Positions 35,301-47,539 are shown, numbered from the stretch's first letter. The stretch: 64,000 bases of DNA from Melastoma dodecandrum (GCA_029817715.1 JARUPY010000397.1:4960001-5024000), one strand, 5' to 3'. Notes: a model not told the origin generated them from the letters alone. Translations and numbers: made by a program.

Positions 35301-36334
35301 TGGAGAAACTCCCACAGTCTAGTCTGACTATTCGGGCTTTCGATGGCGCAAAACGTCAGGCTTATGGAGAAGTCACGCTGGAAGTTAAAATTGGGCCGAC
35401 GCTTTTCTCCACTCAGTTCCAAGTCCTCGAGACTGCGGGGTCCTTCAACATGCTGCTGGGACGCCCTTGGATTCATCAGGCTGGAGCAGTTCCATCAACG
35501 CTTCACCAGATGGTCAAATTTTCTTCAGACGGCAAGCTCATCACAGTCAGAGGAGAACACTCAATGGAGCTTTGCCATGAAATCGACATGCCGTACGTTG
35601 AAGAGCCAACTGAGGAACCATCAACAGTTCAAACACTGGAAATGGTGAATATGGTCAGACATGACTATAGGTCGGATCCCTTGATGACATGGGGCAACAT
35701 CAGCGCTGCAAAGGAGTTCCTCCGACATGGTTATCAACCGGGCCAAGGACTCGGAATCAGAGGACAAGGAATGATTTATCCGATCACTATTCCAGCTCCA
35801 GCAGGGACTACTGGACTCGGATTCACGGCCAAGATGCGGCGCAAACAGAACAATCACACTAGCAGCAAATCGGCCATCCGTTTTGTACGTTCATCTGCGG
35901 CGACAATGGAGGGTGAAATACTATCGGAGAAACTGGAGAACGTGAAGATCCAGAGTGACGAGGAGGTCAACGGTGAGCGGACGATCGTTGAACATGTCAA
36001 TATCATCCAAGTGAATTTGGGGCAAGGTCATAGGCGTCGACCTCGCAGACGGGCTCGTTTCATACCTTATGACTTCGCCATTCCCTGGGATCAAATACCG
36101 GCGTATGTTCAGCAAGCCCGAGCACCGCCTTTTCGAGCTCCACGGGTGCCGATCCCGCCTAGGACGCCTCCAAGGGTTGAAGCGCCTCCAAACAGGCATG
36201 CAGATTCCCCTGCTACGAGCGAAGAAGTGGAGGGGAAACAGGACGAGAAGACAAGGACACAAGAGTCCGAGGAAGAAGTCTGTATGATGGAAGCGTCGAT
36301 CCCGGCCGAGCCAGACATGCCTCTCGACGGGTGA
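32336..36334 (+). CDS. Ogre Gag-protease ORF2, unit 2
   Basis: Same length and domain order as unit 1: Pro-rich N-terminus, Gag, CQYHSGAMGHDTKDC, Arg-Gly repeat, protease (VLIDGGSGVNIIP) and G-patch. This copy keeps the conserved protease C-terminal motif LLGRPW (near 35455-35470), which unit 1 has lost, so it is the better candidate for an active Gag-protease. The start codon is the ATG at 32336; no stop lies between it and 36332. The stop codon again falls in the intron that begins at 36331. Confidence 0.88.
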   Translation: MAEASAGPPPTPMILSPAAEEETAPAAGVTVAIPPPAAIEFPASMEVASPFPISAFPPLPQTILAAGQPSDGRTSPLYIPPLTASVASTVQPSAALLTSAPFNPASNTLAQGASDPSLGDKVESLTTELSSLKMMMAELLQRQLAAAPAPAASQNPHLPPVMPGPQTPPYPFYPSLNTSPNTLPSYNPPNTLPSYNPVMPGSATSTSVASLYNPHRREPPLSLPMPPPYFPPYYPQSSTFQGPTPYPPMTFGPTPHVQTPIPGPTPYHQTTSTPPTFRIPPPIATPSVPHVEPALPSPRTRNAAIVDELFGEQQQASAFETRLEARIASMQQEEARRMAKLEERLNAIQGYRAHNWESANYQIPQIQVPPKFKMPEFEKFRGNGCPELHLKHFCHKMAVYPADDKFRIAMFQESLAESALHWYYTKDVSQYATFKDLALDFLNYYSFNVEMAPTISDLRKLRRYRAKDVKQFAYRFRHIASQIKQVLTERELIDEFLQLLPREYMPYMIGQTFSTFAQVVINADKLDGVNREGLIPSLSAKPAMKPRPKELIATAEQNRQSMRATPPPTSYAPRTYVAAALRPPAPTATRFRPPVNMVGQQQPRPAQPERPRRRLEDLTPTPDPLDVMFVRLRDMGFIKPVEAKATNPSSFGYNPKAVCQYHSGAMGHDTKDCIALKFKIQNLLDEGAITFSAPAAAPNVKSNPLPEHVNYIGANSFSVLAEQEEEVNMYEYDYAQPRSVNVVNAGRGRGRGRSRGRGRGQGPQPNRKAQPTVMPDGFTLVPPRRPRTPYVYVSLGCAQPEACQTESSPVTEPRIPVVMGPTCTSLSSEVELITRSGRVVPAPEASSPAESSKPKAPSNEQIRKVIYTVKGSDYDIVEQLRKQPAQISLFDLIHSSDKHREMLEKFLAEVHVPEQVEVAALDAYMSSMLANNVINFSEDDLPEQGQDHNNALFITLQCRETTISKVLIDGGSGVNIIPLAVAQKLGISMEKLPQSSLTIRAFDGAKRQAYGEVTLEVKIGPTLFSTQFQVLETAGSFNMLLGRPWIHQAGAVPSTLHQMVKFSSDGKLITVRGEHSMELCHEIDMPYVEEPTEEPSTVQTLEMVNMVRHDYRSDPLMTWGNISAAKEFLRHGYQPGQGLGIRGQGMIYPITIPAPAGTTGLGFTAKMRRKQNNHTSSKSAIRFVRSSAATMEGEILSEKLENVKIQSDEEVNGERTIVEHVNIIQVNLGQGHRRRPRRRARFIPYDFAIPWDQIPAYVQQARAPPFRAPRVPIPPRTPPRVEAPPNRHADSPATSEEVEGKQDEKTRTQESEEEVCMMEASIPAEPDMPLDG

Positions 36335-36644
36335 AACTTTCCATCTTTACTTTTCTGCACTTAGATAGATAGAGTCTAGAATAGGTCACCTTGCTACATT
36401 CTGGTCGCGGACTAGCAAGGTTGTCTATATGTAACGCGACCCCTAGGCAATACCTAGGGCATTTGTGGGATCGGGCCGCTGATGATCAGGGCGAATCCGA
36501 GGAAACGACGAGGGACCCGCTGAGTCCTGATCCCACAAAATTTTCTTTTGGTCAAACACGCATGCCTTGTTATGAATTGTCGCATGAAACGATATTCCGA
36601 ATATTTCGTTTGGATACATTACTTTAATTTCTTCTCCTTTTCAG
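36331..36644 (+). other. Intron between protease and reverse transcriptase, unit 2
   Basis: Donor GG|GTGAAA and acceptor tctccttttcAG|GAACGG, 314 bp, the same length as in unit 1. The phase restores an open frame from the last gag-pro codon into pol. Conservation of both sites in both copies supports real splicing. Confidence 0.77.
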
Positions 36645-39600
36645 GAACGGCGCTTCGGGAATACCCGGAAACACCCTAGAACAAGACGGAGAAGCAGTGG
36701 ATGATCCCAAGTCCATGGAAGGATACTATGGCTTGGAACAAGGTCTTCAACGACATGAAGAACCGAAGGACATCACACTGCAGAAGCCGATTTCAATTAA
36801 CATCGGAACTCAAGATGATCCCAAGGAGTTATTCATCGGCGCAGATTTGTCAAAGGATGAAACTGAAGACATCGCCAACCTGCTAAAGGAATTCTCTGAC
36901 GTCTTTGCTTGGTCATACACGGACATGCCGGGATTAGATTTAGACATTGTGGAGCACAAGATCCCTACAGATCCGTCAATTCATCCTATAAAGCAGAAGC
37001 AGCGCCGGTATAAGCCCGAGCTAGCCCTTGCCATCAAGGAAGAAGTGGATAAGCTGCTCAAAGTCAACTTTATCGAAGTGGCTACCTATCCGCAATGGGT
37101 TGCCAACATAGTCCCGGTCATCAAAAAGAACGGGAAGGTCCGAGTCTGCGTCGACTATCGCGACCTCAACAAAGCAAGTCCCAAGGACGACTTTCCACTT
37201 CCGCACATCGATCTACTGGTGGACAACACCGCCGGATTCAACAGATTCTCTTTCATGGACGGATTCTCCGGTTATAACCAGATTCGCTTGGCCGAAGAAG
37301 ACAAAGAGAAGACAACATTCACAACACCCTGGGGCACGTTTTGCTATCGGGTCATGCCCTTCGGACTCAAGAATGCCGGGGCAACCTACCAACGTGCTAT
37401 GGTCGTCCTTTTTCACGACATGATGCATCGCGAAATTGAAGTCGACGTCGACGACATGATCGCCAAGTCCAAGGAAGATGAAAGCCACACAGTCGTTCTC
37501 CGAAAGCTATTTGAACGGCTTCGCAAGTACAAGCTGCGCCTCAATCCCGCCAAATGCGTATTTGGAGCGACTTCAGGCAAACTTCTTGGTTTCGTTGTCA
37601 GCAACAGAGGCATTGAGATTGCCCCCGATAAAATCGAAGCGATTCGTGATCTCCCAGCCCCAAGGTCAGTCAAGGAGATCCGCGGTTTCATGGGCCGCGT
37701 TAACTACATCGGGAGGTTCATTTCCAACCTGGCCGACACGTGCAAACCCTTGTTCAAGAAACTGAGGAAAGACGTCAAGTTCGAGTGGGATGATGATTGT
37801 AAAGTCGCATTCGAACAGATTAAGACATATTTGACAAAACCACCAGTTCTCATCCCGCCAAAGCCGGGGCATCCTCTCACACTCTACCTCACAGTCATAG
37901 AAGAATCATTCGGAGCCATGCTCGCCCAACAGTTACCAGGCGCCAAGGAGCATGCAATCTACTACCTCAGCAAGAAGTTCACAGACTGCGAGTCTCGGTA
38001 CACCACTTCCGAGCGTACATGTTGTGCACTCATTTGGGTCCTCCACCGACTCCGACAGTATACTCTGCACTACGAGATCCTGTTAGTGTCCGAGAACGAT
38101 CCACTCAAATATCTCTTCGACAAGCCAACAGTGATGGGAAGAGTCTCTAAGTGGCAATTACAACTTGCCGAGTTTGACATTCGATTCCACTCCACGAAGT
38201 CAGTGAAGGGGAGAACGGTCGCTGATCATATCGCCGAATATCCGGGAACAGATAATTCATCTCTGGAAATCGGACTGCCGGACGAGAACATCCTACTCAT
38301 GGAACAAGAACCAAGATGGAAGATGTACTTTGACGGTGCAGTCAATTCCTCAGGATCGGGAATAGGAGCTGTGGTAATCTTCCCAGATGGACAACACTAC
38401 CCAACGGCCGCCAAGGTCACCTTTCCCTGTACGAACAACATAGCCGAGTATGAAGCGTGCATCCTCGACCTACTTCGCGCACTCGACATGCGGGTTAAAC
38501 TCCTCGACGTTCATGGAGATTCGGCACTCATCATCTCCCAAACAAACGAAACATGGCGCAGTCGAGACCCAAAGCTCATTCCATATCAGGATTATCTACA
38601 AACACTAATCCGACAATTCACTGATATTGAATTTAACTATCTTCCAAGGACTGATAACCGATTTGCTGATGCTCTTGCAGTGCTCGCGTCGATGATTCCG
38701 TTGACTGGAGAAATGGACATCGAGCCTCTTCGCATCAACATTGCGGACGATCCAAGCTGCATGCACATTGAACAAAGTCAACCAGAAGATTCTCTACCGT
38801 GGTTCACGGACATCAAGAATTATTTACAATCAGGAGGATTTCCCCAAAATAGCACAGGGAAAGAACGCAAGTTCATCCGGAGGATAACGAGAAGTTATTT
38901 TCTAGATGGTGATATCTTGTACAAGAAATCCTTCACGACGGCTCTCATGCGATGCGTCACGGAACAAGAAGCTCAAGCCCTCATTGTCGAAGTCCACGAA
39001 GGGGTTTGCGGACCACACATGAACGGATACGCTCTCGCCCAGAAGATAATGCGACAAGGGTATTATTGGCTCACGATGGAAGCAGATTGCATCAAATACG
39101 TCAAAGCATGTCACAAGTGTCAGATTTATAGCGACAAGGTGCACGTGCCTCCAACAAGACTTTACCCGCTATTTGAACCATGGCCGTTCTCAATGTGGGG
39201 CATGGACGTAATCGGACCCATTAATCCCAAAGCATCCAACGGGCACCGATTCTTGCTGGTCGCAATCGACTACTTCACCAAATGGATCGAAGCACAATCC
39301 TTCAAAGAAGTCACAGCAAACAACGTCGTACGTTTCATGAGGGCGAACATCATCGCCAGATATGGAGTTCCAGAGCTATTGGTCACAGACAATGGTTCGA
39401 ACTTCAACAGCAAACTAATGGAATCCCTTTGCGTGGAATTCCGGATCAAACATCTCAATTCTTCACCGTACCGTCCGCAAATGAATGGTGCCGTCGAAGC
39501 TGCCAACAAAAATATGAAGAAGATTCTTCAGAAAACAGCAGTCACCTATCGCGATTGGCATGAGAAGCTCCCTTTCGCGTTACTCGCCTATAGAACGACG

Positions 39601-40047
39601 ATACGCACTTCGACTGGGGCAACCCCCTTCGAGCTCGTCTATGGTGCTCAAGCGGTCATTCCAGCAGAGGTCAAATTGCCAACTCTCAGGATATCATCCC
39701 AAAGCAACATGACAGAAGAAGAGAGGGCCAATCATCAGCTCGTCCACCTCGACTTCATTGATGAGAAACGACTTGCCGCAGCTCACCACATGCAATGCTA
39801 CCAACAGCGCATGTCCCGAGCATTCAACAAAAAGGTCAAGCCAATCAGATACAGACCAGGCGACCTTGTCCTCAAGAGAATCCTACCGAATGTCAAGGAT
39901 CCACGAGGGAAATTCGCTCCAAACTACGAAGGGCCGTTCGTTGTTAAGCACGCCTTCTCAGGAGGAGCAACCATCCTAACAAAGATGGACGGAGGAGACC
40001 TGCCACAAGCAATCAACGCAGATGCTCTCCGACGATATTACACATAA
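36645..40047 (+). CDS. Ogre Pol ORF3, unit 2, with a YVDD lesion
   Basis: Open from the acceptor to the stop at 40047 (about 1,133 residues), with no internal stop. Same domains as unit 1: RT, Ty3 RNase H, archaeal-type RNase H and integrase with zinc region and D, D, E core motifs. VDYRDLN is intact. The catalytic RT box reads DVDD (37444-37455) because TAC became GAC. The two catalytic Asp residues remain, but the Tyr beside them is replaced by an acidic residue, which would be expected to cripple RT. Relative to unit 1, differences cluster between ~37600 and ~38590, whereas 38640-39590 is almost identical. Confidence 0.88.
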
Positions 40048-42716
40048 GCGGTGTCAAAGCCAAAACTTCAAAGCAATATACGTCAGCAAAGTTCCTCTAT
40101 ATCTCCAGGGAGTCGATTAGAGCAAAGACGCTGACACATGAAAAGGGAGAATTACACAATCAACACTCTCTTCACCTGACTAAGCGAGATTACATGAGCT
40201 TATTTCGTTTATGTCCTTTGTCTCGTGGGCAGGTACAAGAACTCCTCACACGAATGGTACAAAACTCCTATGGCAAAGGCGAGGGTGGTAGGGCGGCAAA
40301 GCTTCAAGCCAAAATCTTGTAGCAATTTCGTCAAACCTTCGACTCCATCGGACGAAGACGCAATGACGAAATTATACAAAAGGGAAGTACCAAAACTCTA
40401 CTTTACCTTTCTTAAAAATGAAGTTACATGAGCAAACTTCATTCTTACTCTAACAAGAACAAGTCGCATGAATTCACTTGTTTCTCGTCACCTTACGTCC
40501 TTTGTCTCGTGGGCAGGTACAAGAGCTCCTCACACGAATAGTACAAAACTCCTATGGCAAAGGCGAGAGTGACAGCGCGGCAAAGCTTCAAGCCAAAGTC
40601 TTGTAGCAATTTTGTCAAACCTTCAACTCCATCGGACGAAGACGCAATGACGAAATCATACAAAAGGGAAGTACCAGAACTCTTCTTCACCTTTCTTACA
40701 AATGAAGTTACACGATCAAACTTCATTCTTACTCTAACAGAAACAAGTTGCATGAACTCACTTGTTTCTCGCCATCTGTTTGATAGGTACATGAGCTTCC
40801 TTATACAACGGACGTCAGACAAGAGTAACTATTTCGTCAACTCTTTGATTTCTACGGACAAAGATGCAATGACGGAACACATAAAAAAGGAAAGTATCAA
40901 AACTCTACTTCACTTTTCATATAAATGAAGTTACATGAACAAACTTCATTCCTACTTTAAAAGAAAACAAGTTACATGAGCTCACTTGTTGTCTGTCCTT
41001 TTCTTAATGTAGGTACACGAGCATCCTACATTACAGACAAAGGCGCGGGCGGTTGGGTGGAAAAATTTCGAACCAAAGCTTCGAAATTGCCTTTGTCGTC
41101 ACCAAGGATAACCATACCAAAAGGGAGTATCATCTACACTGCTTCTCATGATTCCCCAGATGGAGTCGTTTCCCCACTCCCCCAGCTGGAGTCCTGCCTT
41201 CATTCAAGCTGGAGTTGATTACATACGTCGCATTCCTCAACTATCATTGAGACGGACATATCCATCTCATCTCCCCAGCGAAAATTTTACTTCATTTTTA
41301 ACTCCCCAAGCGAGAGTCGAAGTACATGAGCTAACTTCGTCTTTGTCCATTGTCAACTGTGTAGGTACATGGGCATCCACACAGTACGGTACAAACTCCT
41401 GGGCAACGGCGAGGGTGGTCGGGTGGAAGCCGTTTGACTCTAATCTCAGAGAACGTGACTGGGGCATGAAAGTGCAAACACTTTCCCCTCGAAGTGCACA
41501 AGAGCACTACAGAGGTTTGAGTATCTAAACCTGCTTATTTCGTAAGCATTTGTGTGCTCATTTGCATATAATAAAAATGTTTCTGAGCGAGAGTTGAGAA
41601 GGCAAGCCTATTCCCAAACACTTACCCAGAGTGATGAGCGCAAACACTGTGAGGATTCATACACGAGCATTCAGGCGAATAACGAATCCTTTGACAAAAG
41701 ATGCTCTAAGCCGGAATGAGATCGAGCATGTCTTCTCTATCCCAAACACGAAACGTCAACCATTGCTAACCCCTCTGAGCCAAAGTAGAAGTTTTCATAT
41801 ACACCACTCCTAACGAGTTTAAGGACCGCCTCACATCGAGGTTAAAATGGAGATCCTGTAGCTAGAGACCGGAAGCAACGGATCATAGAGGCTACACTTC
41901 CTTAAGATTCAAGCAAAGATGCACCATCGATAGGTAAGCCTACCAGTTGAGTCATTCCCAAGGACTGAGCTTCTCAAAAAGGATTCTCAAGAAACACAAA
42001 TTCAAAAGAAAATAAAGCGGGGCAAATCCCTGTGATCCAGCAAAGAAAAGAAAGGATTAGCGCAAAGACCAAAGTCTTTAAAAGAAAGCGCAGAATCAAA
42101 ATCAAAAGAGCAAAAATAAAGCACCAGGGCCGACATTGGTGGCCGCAAAAGCAAAGGTGCTACCCTTCAAAGTCAAAGCTTTCCCCAAAGTGGATTATTC
42201 ACAGCTACCAGTAAACCAATTATTCATCCTCAACAAAACACATCAACTGGTGAGCTGTCTGAAAGATGGAGGATTTGCTTGAATGGTGGAACCTCTACGA
42301 TCCAGTAGCTTCCGATGAGGTCCTTAAAACTCTTTCTTTCAAATGACCGATTTTAAACTTCCAATTTAAAGGCCTTACGCCAAAACCACATTATAACCCG
42401 GGTAAAGTCTCCTTCAACCGGTACATGAGCATCCATGTCAAAGGAATCATGAAATCCAACTGAAATGGCTTTCAGAAATGAGGGTGAAACACGAGATGAA
42501 TTAACAAACCTTCTCTGCTCTCGCTTGGAAACATAATCTTAAAAAGAAAACAAAACGACGCATAATGTGCATGTACATTTAGTTGTTTTTGTTTTCGTTG
42601 TGACTAATGATTTTCTGGAAGAAGCTTTAGGGTGCGCGTTGACCAAAGACGCTCTCGAAATATAATTTGAGGTATTCCTACTATCCTTGCGAGAAAATCT
42701 TACCAGATTCCCTCCC
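40048..42716 (+). repeat. 3' region of Ogre unit 2 with degenerate tandem units
   Basis: Counterpart of 22646-25321. Units open at about 40211, 40495, 40770, 40990 and 41345 with the same pyrimidine-AG|GTACA junction. Small indels relative to unit 1 occur (for example around 41570). No gene seen. Confidence 0.78.
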
Positions 42717-42730
42717 AAGGAGGGGCAAAC
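42717..42730 (+). other. Polypurine tract, Ogre unit 2
   Basis: AAGGAGGGGCAAAC directly before the TG of LTR 3. Confidence 0.85.
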
Positions 42731-45700
42731 TGTAATACCTCAAATGAGCCGCAAACTGTCTAAACCTCAATGAACGCACCGATAACAGAGGCCTCGAATT
42801 AGCATGAACATCCTTCCTATATACAGATTCAAGAGTGCTTAAGTTTAAAGGATATGAAGCTGCTTTGTTCAACGACTCCAATGCAACAATTGTATCCCAA
42901 TCTATATACACGCCCTCCTTGTACAGACAGTTCAATCTTTTCCAGGAGCCATGCCCTCCCAAGAAGGAAAAGAAAAGAAGAAGAAAAAAACAAACTACCA
43001 TACAGCCCATTCGCAACAACAAGCTGCAGCCACAGTCGGCACCCCAACATGATGGTTCAAAGCAGTTTGCTTTTACAATGTCGCGGCTGCGGCTATTGTC
43101 GCCTAAAATGCGCAGCAGGAAAAAGAACGCCCGAGTTCCTCACGACGGCAAAATCAGTGGCAATGATACTTCGAATGAATGAAGAAGATAGGAAGCCTCC
43201 TAGAGATAGGACAAGTTCCTCCTAAGCACTTGTCTCTCGTCAAACCCCAAGTGTCTTTGGACACTGAAAGAAGCAGATTGGCATGGTCAGAGGAGAACCT
43301 GGAAGCCATAAACTGAAGATGAATGAGTTTGAGAGTGAGGCAGAGATTCATACTCTACATGATGGCGGTCTGTTGAGGCAGCCTTAACAGCCAACAAAGC
43401 CTCGAATCACATAGACGCAATCACATGGAGATCAGGATTTTCAGATTATACAGCCTCAAATTCATCAAACGGTTCAGCAGCCATTGATGTCCCATCTGCG
43501 ACAACCCGCCTAACTTCAGACACAGGCACAAATCTCATCAAAGCTGGCCAAAGACGGTACTGCCGCAACCACAGCCACAGCAAGTCAAACAACACACGCG
43601 ACAATGACATATTCAACGGTGGCAACAACATCAACAAAGGAAGCAGCGGCCACAATTGATACCCCTACATGACGGTTCGAGACTGTCCGCTGCCCAGCCG
43701 AAGCAACACTAACCTGTCGTAACTGCAATGGCTCCCACTCGAATCTGAACGCCAGCAAACAACCTTGGTCGGATGTCCCATCGCTTCATATCCAACAGTG
43801 TTCTCCGACCTGTCCATGCAACGCCAACAACTTCAGCAACAGGTTCTGGCGCTAACCAGGCCACCATCCCTTGCTCAACAGCAGTCCCTTCCGGTTTTCA
43901 GCTAAGAAAATTAAATTCCAGCAAAAAACAAACCAAAAAGGAGAGGACTGGGCAAGCCCAAGCCCTCCAATACCAACCCAAAGCAAATCAAGCCCAAGAC
44001 AGCCTACAATGATTTGCCAAACCAACCCTCAAACACAACCCACAAAGCCCAAGGAAGCTCAGCCCCATAACACAAGGCCAAAACAAATGGCCAATCAAAG
44101 CAAACCCAAACCACAAACCATGACAAGGCAGTCCAAGGTAGCTCAGCCCATAAGCCAAACACAAAACCAGCTGGCCCAGCCCAGATCGAAAGAGGATCAT
44201 CACTTACCTGCAATCCCCGACAAGATCCTGCTCTGACGCGTCCACGATTGCAGGTTGCCACCTCCCACGCACCCTCAGCCTCCACTCTCAGGAAGATCAC
44301 CTGGCCAACGTCCTGAGGTGATCTTGTCTCCTAACGGTTTGTCCTTTCAACCGGAGACGAACCGGAAGGGAACTGAATGGAAACCAAGTTCTGAAACAGA
44401 GAGAGAGGGGGAAGAATCAATGAGGATAGGAGATAAACCAGAAGACTTCTGGTTGGGAGGGGGAGGGAAGAGAATAAAAGAAGAAGAAGAAGCATAACTC
44501 AAGGGGGGGGAGCAATCAAGCAGTAAAAAAAAACGCTTACCAATTCCCGGGGGGAAAATTCTTTCTTCCTTCAGAAGGGGTGGAGGGAATTGACGCAGCC
44601 ATCGTCTCTCTCCCTCATCTCTTTGCGTCTTTCAACGACCAGGAACCTCCATCTTCCCTTGGGCGACCAGCCACATCCGTTGCAAGAACTTTCCTGCATC
44701 TGCCAGCCAAGGTAAGAACAACCAAACTCAACAGGAACTCCTTAGTGGCCAACCCAAACGGGGGAAGAGCACAACATACCTCCAGACGGCGAAGACTGGC
44801 TTCCCAGACACGGCGAGGATGCTGGCGTCCCAGACATAGCGAGGATGCTGGCTTCCCAGACGCGGCGACGTCCTCAGCAACAATCGGAGACAAATCTCCT
44901 CCTATAGACAACTCTGTCGGCCCCAACTGTCTGTCGTTAAAAAAATGGTTCCATACTCTTCGTGAGGAGCCATTCCTGGAGCAATCTCCATCTGCCTCCC
45001 CCTGCACAACGAAGGAGCTTTGAGTCTTACCTCCTGAAGCCCCACGGCTTCTCGGAGGACTTCTTTTGTTACTAACATTCTCTTCTACTCGTACAGATTT
45101 TAGAACAGCAAAAGGAGAAAACGACTAACTGATAGGGACAACGAAAACCTGCCAACTCCGCGCCAACAGTTCCTGGGGGGTAGCTACAAGGAGCTTCTTC
45201 TTCAACTGGCGTTGGAGTTTTCAACGAGCGCCATCTTGGGAGTTGACGGCCAGCGGAGATCCGGCGACAACAGATTATGTCTACCTTGGCGGGTGCCTCC
45301 AGAGTCTGCGGTGATAACCCACGGCCTCAGTTCTGGCCATCTCTTCCCCGGAGTCCACAAAAGCGTCCAGGAGTCTACAGCATCCCAGTTCCTTTCAGTC
45401 TTGCTCCGGGCGTTCTGAAGCCCATAGCGGTTCTCCTCATACTCGCGGTTTCCCTGACGACCATGCCTTCTCCAAACATCTGCACTTCCTCCCCGCACTC
45501 CCCAGCGAATCCAAAGCAGCAAACTCAGCGGCAGCCCCGGCAACCTTCTTCATCAGTCCACGCTGCCACCGTCCCTGCCTTTGCCAGCCCGCTACCGTCG
45601 TTTCTCTCCTCTTCGAGCTCAGGTCCGACCGTCCCCGAGTCACAACCCGGCGTCCCCACCTCAAACAGTCTCAGATCCGGTCGCCCCAACTCCGATGGTC

Positions 45701-47539
45701 CTCCTCCAGATGTCCGCGGTACCCGCAGCGGCGCGCCAGCTCCCCGGCCTTCCTCCGGTCGCCCCGGCGAGCCGCGAAGATGCAACTATCTCCTCCTCGT
45801 CAAGCTCTCTCCGGTGTAACCAGCTCAGCCCTGCCCTCGGCAAGTCTCCCCTCCGGCGACCCACGACGGTTTCGATGCTCCTCGACGTGGCCGGCTCTCT
45901 TCCAAACCCAGCAGATCTGAGTCTTCCCGGCACCCTCACTCGGATCTTTCCCGAAGTTCCCAGCAGCGGATCTAGGTCTTCCGGACGCCTCAAACCCACC
46001 CATCCTTATGCCGATCTGAACGGAGTTGACCACGATGCTCTCGGGAGTCTTCTCCTCAATAATGGCTCGGCTATCTGGATTACGTCTCCCCCTTTAATCG
46101 ACGACAGCTCCGAGCAGTGAGTTCGAACACCCAGGACGGAAATCCTTCTCCCTCTCTCTGGCTGTGGGTCGTGGGATTACGATCCCCAAAAGGTAATAAA
46201 CTCACCCCTTTTTTTAATCTTGATTTTAATATATGCAAACTTTAGTTTAGCATTTTGACGAATTAACTGGTTTCAAAAAAAAATTTTTTAAACAATTATC
46301 CTCTTTTGATGATTACGACTCATCTTATTTAGAATTTATTATCAAATGCAATCCGAGCATATCAAACCCATATTTTAGACTTGCTTTTTTTTATAATTGT
46401 TAAAACCTTACTCTTTACATTGTTTGGATTTATTATCTTCCTCGTGAATTGATATTTGATTTTTGCATCGCTAACATCCATCTTCCCTTGTTTTGCATGA
46501 AAAACACGAGGAAATTTCTCGGATATCATCAACGATTTACACCAAGTGCATATCTCCGATCAAAACGGTAAGACAAGCCTTACCTTTCTTAATTTAATTG
46601 AATTTCGTCCGAATTCGACGATACTAACCACACTTATATTTTCTTTGCATGTACACTGAGCGTGCAACTTCGAAGGATCAATTCCAAAATTTCGAAGACA
46701 AACTCGAAGGCGCGTGTATCAAACCGCGCGGTTCTACCCCGGCCTAAAAAACCGCGGGCTTGAAGACAAAGCGGCCCCAACCTTCAAACCAAGGTACAAA
46801 GGGGAGGTGCGGGCCTCCCCGAATTTTATTTTAAGCCCAATTGTAACGGATTGCGGGCCCAAGTGCATAGGCCCGCAATCACCGCCCCTTCCCCGCTCTT
46901 TTGATCTAAATAATTGATTGTGATTGCTTAGGCTCTAGGATTAATGTCGCATGCTTGTTCTAATCAAACAAACCTAAATTCGGGTCCAACACCCGCTAAA
47001 ACGTCGATACGAGTCCGGCCCACTCCCGGATCGGGTCCAATACCCGTCAATCAAAAGTAACTTTTTTGGACAAATCGCCACCCTTTTCGCATGTGGTAGA
47101 GTACTAAGGTTAGTAAATAGGAATCCCCGAACCCAGACTCTGATTTTTCCGACTTAAAATCACATTTTTTTTAACTAAGTCGGTGGCGACTCCGAACTGT
47201 TTTCCAAAGCTAAAACAAATCCCCACTACCCCTTTTTCGGAGCCATTTGGGGTGACGTGACGGCTACTCGAGCCGCTCCTTGGGCCCTCCCCGAAATTCG
47301 CGAGCGAGGCCTTAACGCAGCCTTTCGCTCGCCGCCTCCAGGGAACTGGAGACGGTTGGCGAAACGCCCCGTAGACCCGTTCGCGAATCAAGGGAAGGCC
47401 CAACCCGGGGCCCCTTTCCGCAGCGTCCGGCGTTCGAGCCGTAACGCCGACCGGACTGGGCCTCGGGGGAGCGGGCCCGGATCCTCGGGTTTGCCGGAAC
47501 CGCCGCCGCGCGCCGCAAGGCCGGAAGGGCGCGCGCACA
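42731..47539 (+). repeat. Ogre LTR 3 (4,809 bp)
   Basis: Ends gggcgcgcgcaca and is followed by the target duplication. Closest to LTR 2 over most of its length. PBS-like TGGCGACTCC at 47184-47193. Confidence 0.93.

Larger units (their letters stand above)
7924..47539 (+). mobile_element. Tandem Ogre-like (Ty3/gypsy, Tat lineage) array: LTR-internal-LTR-internal-LTR
   Basis: Three near-identical ~4.8-kb LTRs (7924-12743, 25336-30145, 42731-47539) alternate with two internal regions (12744-25335, 12,592 bp; 30146-42730, 12,585 bp). Outer ends are TGTAATACC...GCACA, flanked by ATCAT on both sides, so one integration site is retained. Lineage evidence: an extra ORF upstream of gag, very long LTRs, a pol intron, two RNase H domains before integrase, and a primer-binding site like that described for Ogre elements (tRNA-Arg). 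The middle LTR is shared by both units, each with its own primer-binding site and polypurine tract. The simplest origin is unequal recombination between LTRs of two copies after insertion. Both units carry inactivating changes. Confidence 0.93.

Noticed and set aside
25336..47539. Two independent Ogre insertions placed side by side
   Set aside because: The middle LTR is single and no target duplication occurs at either of its borders; only the outer ends carry ATCAT.
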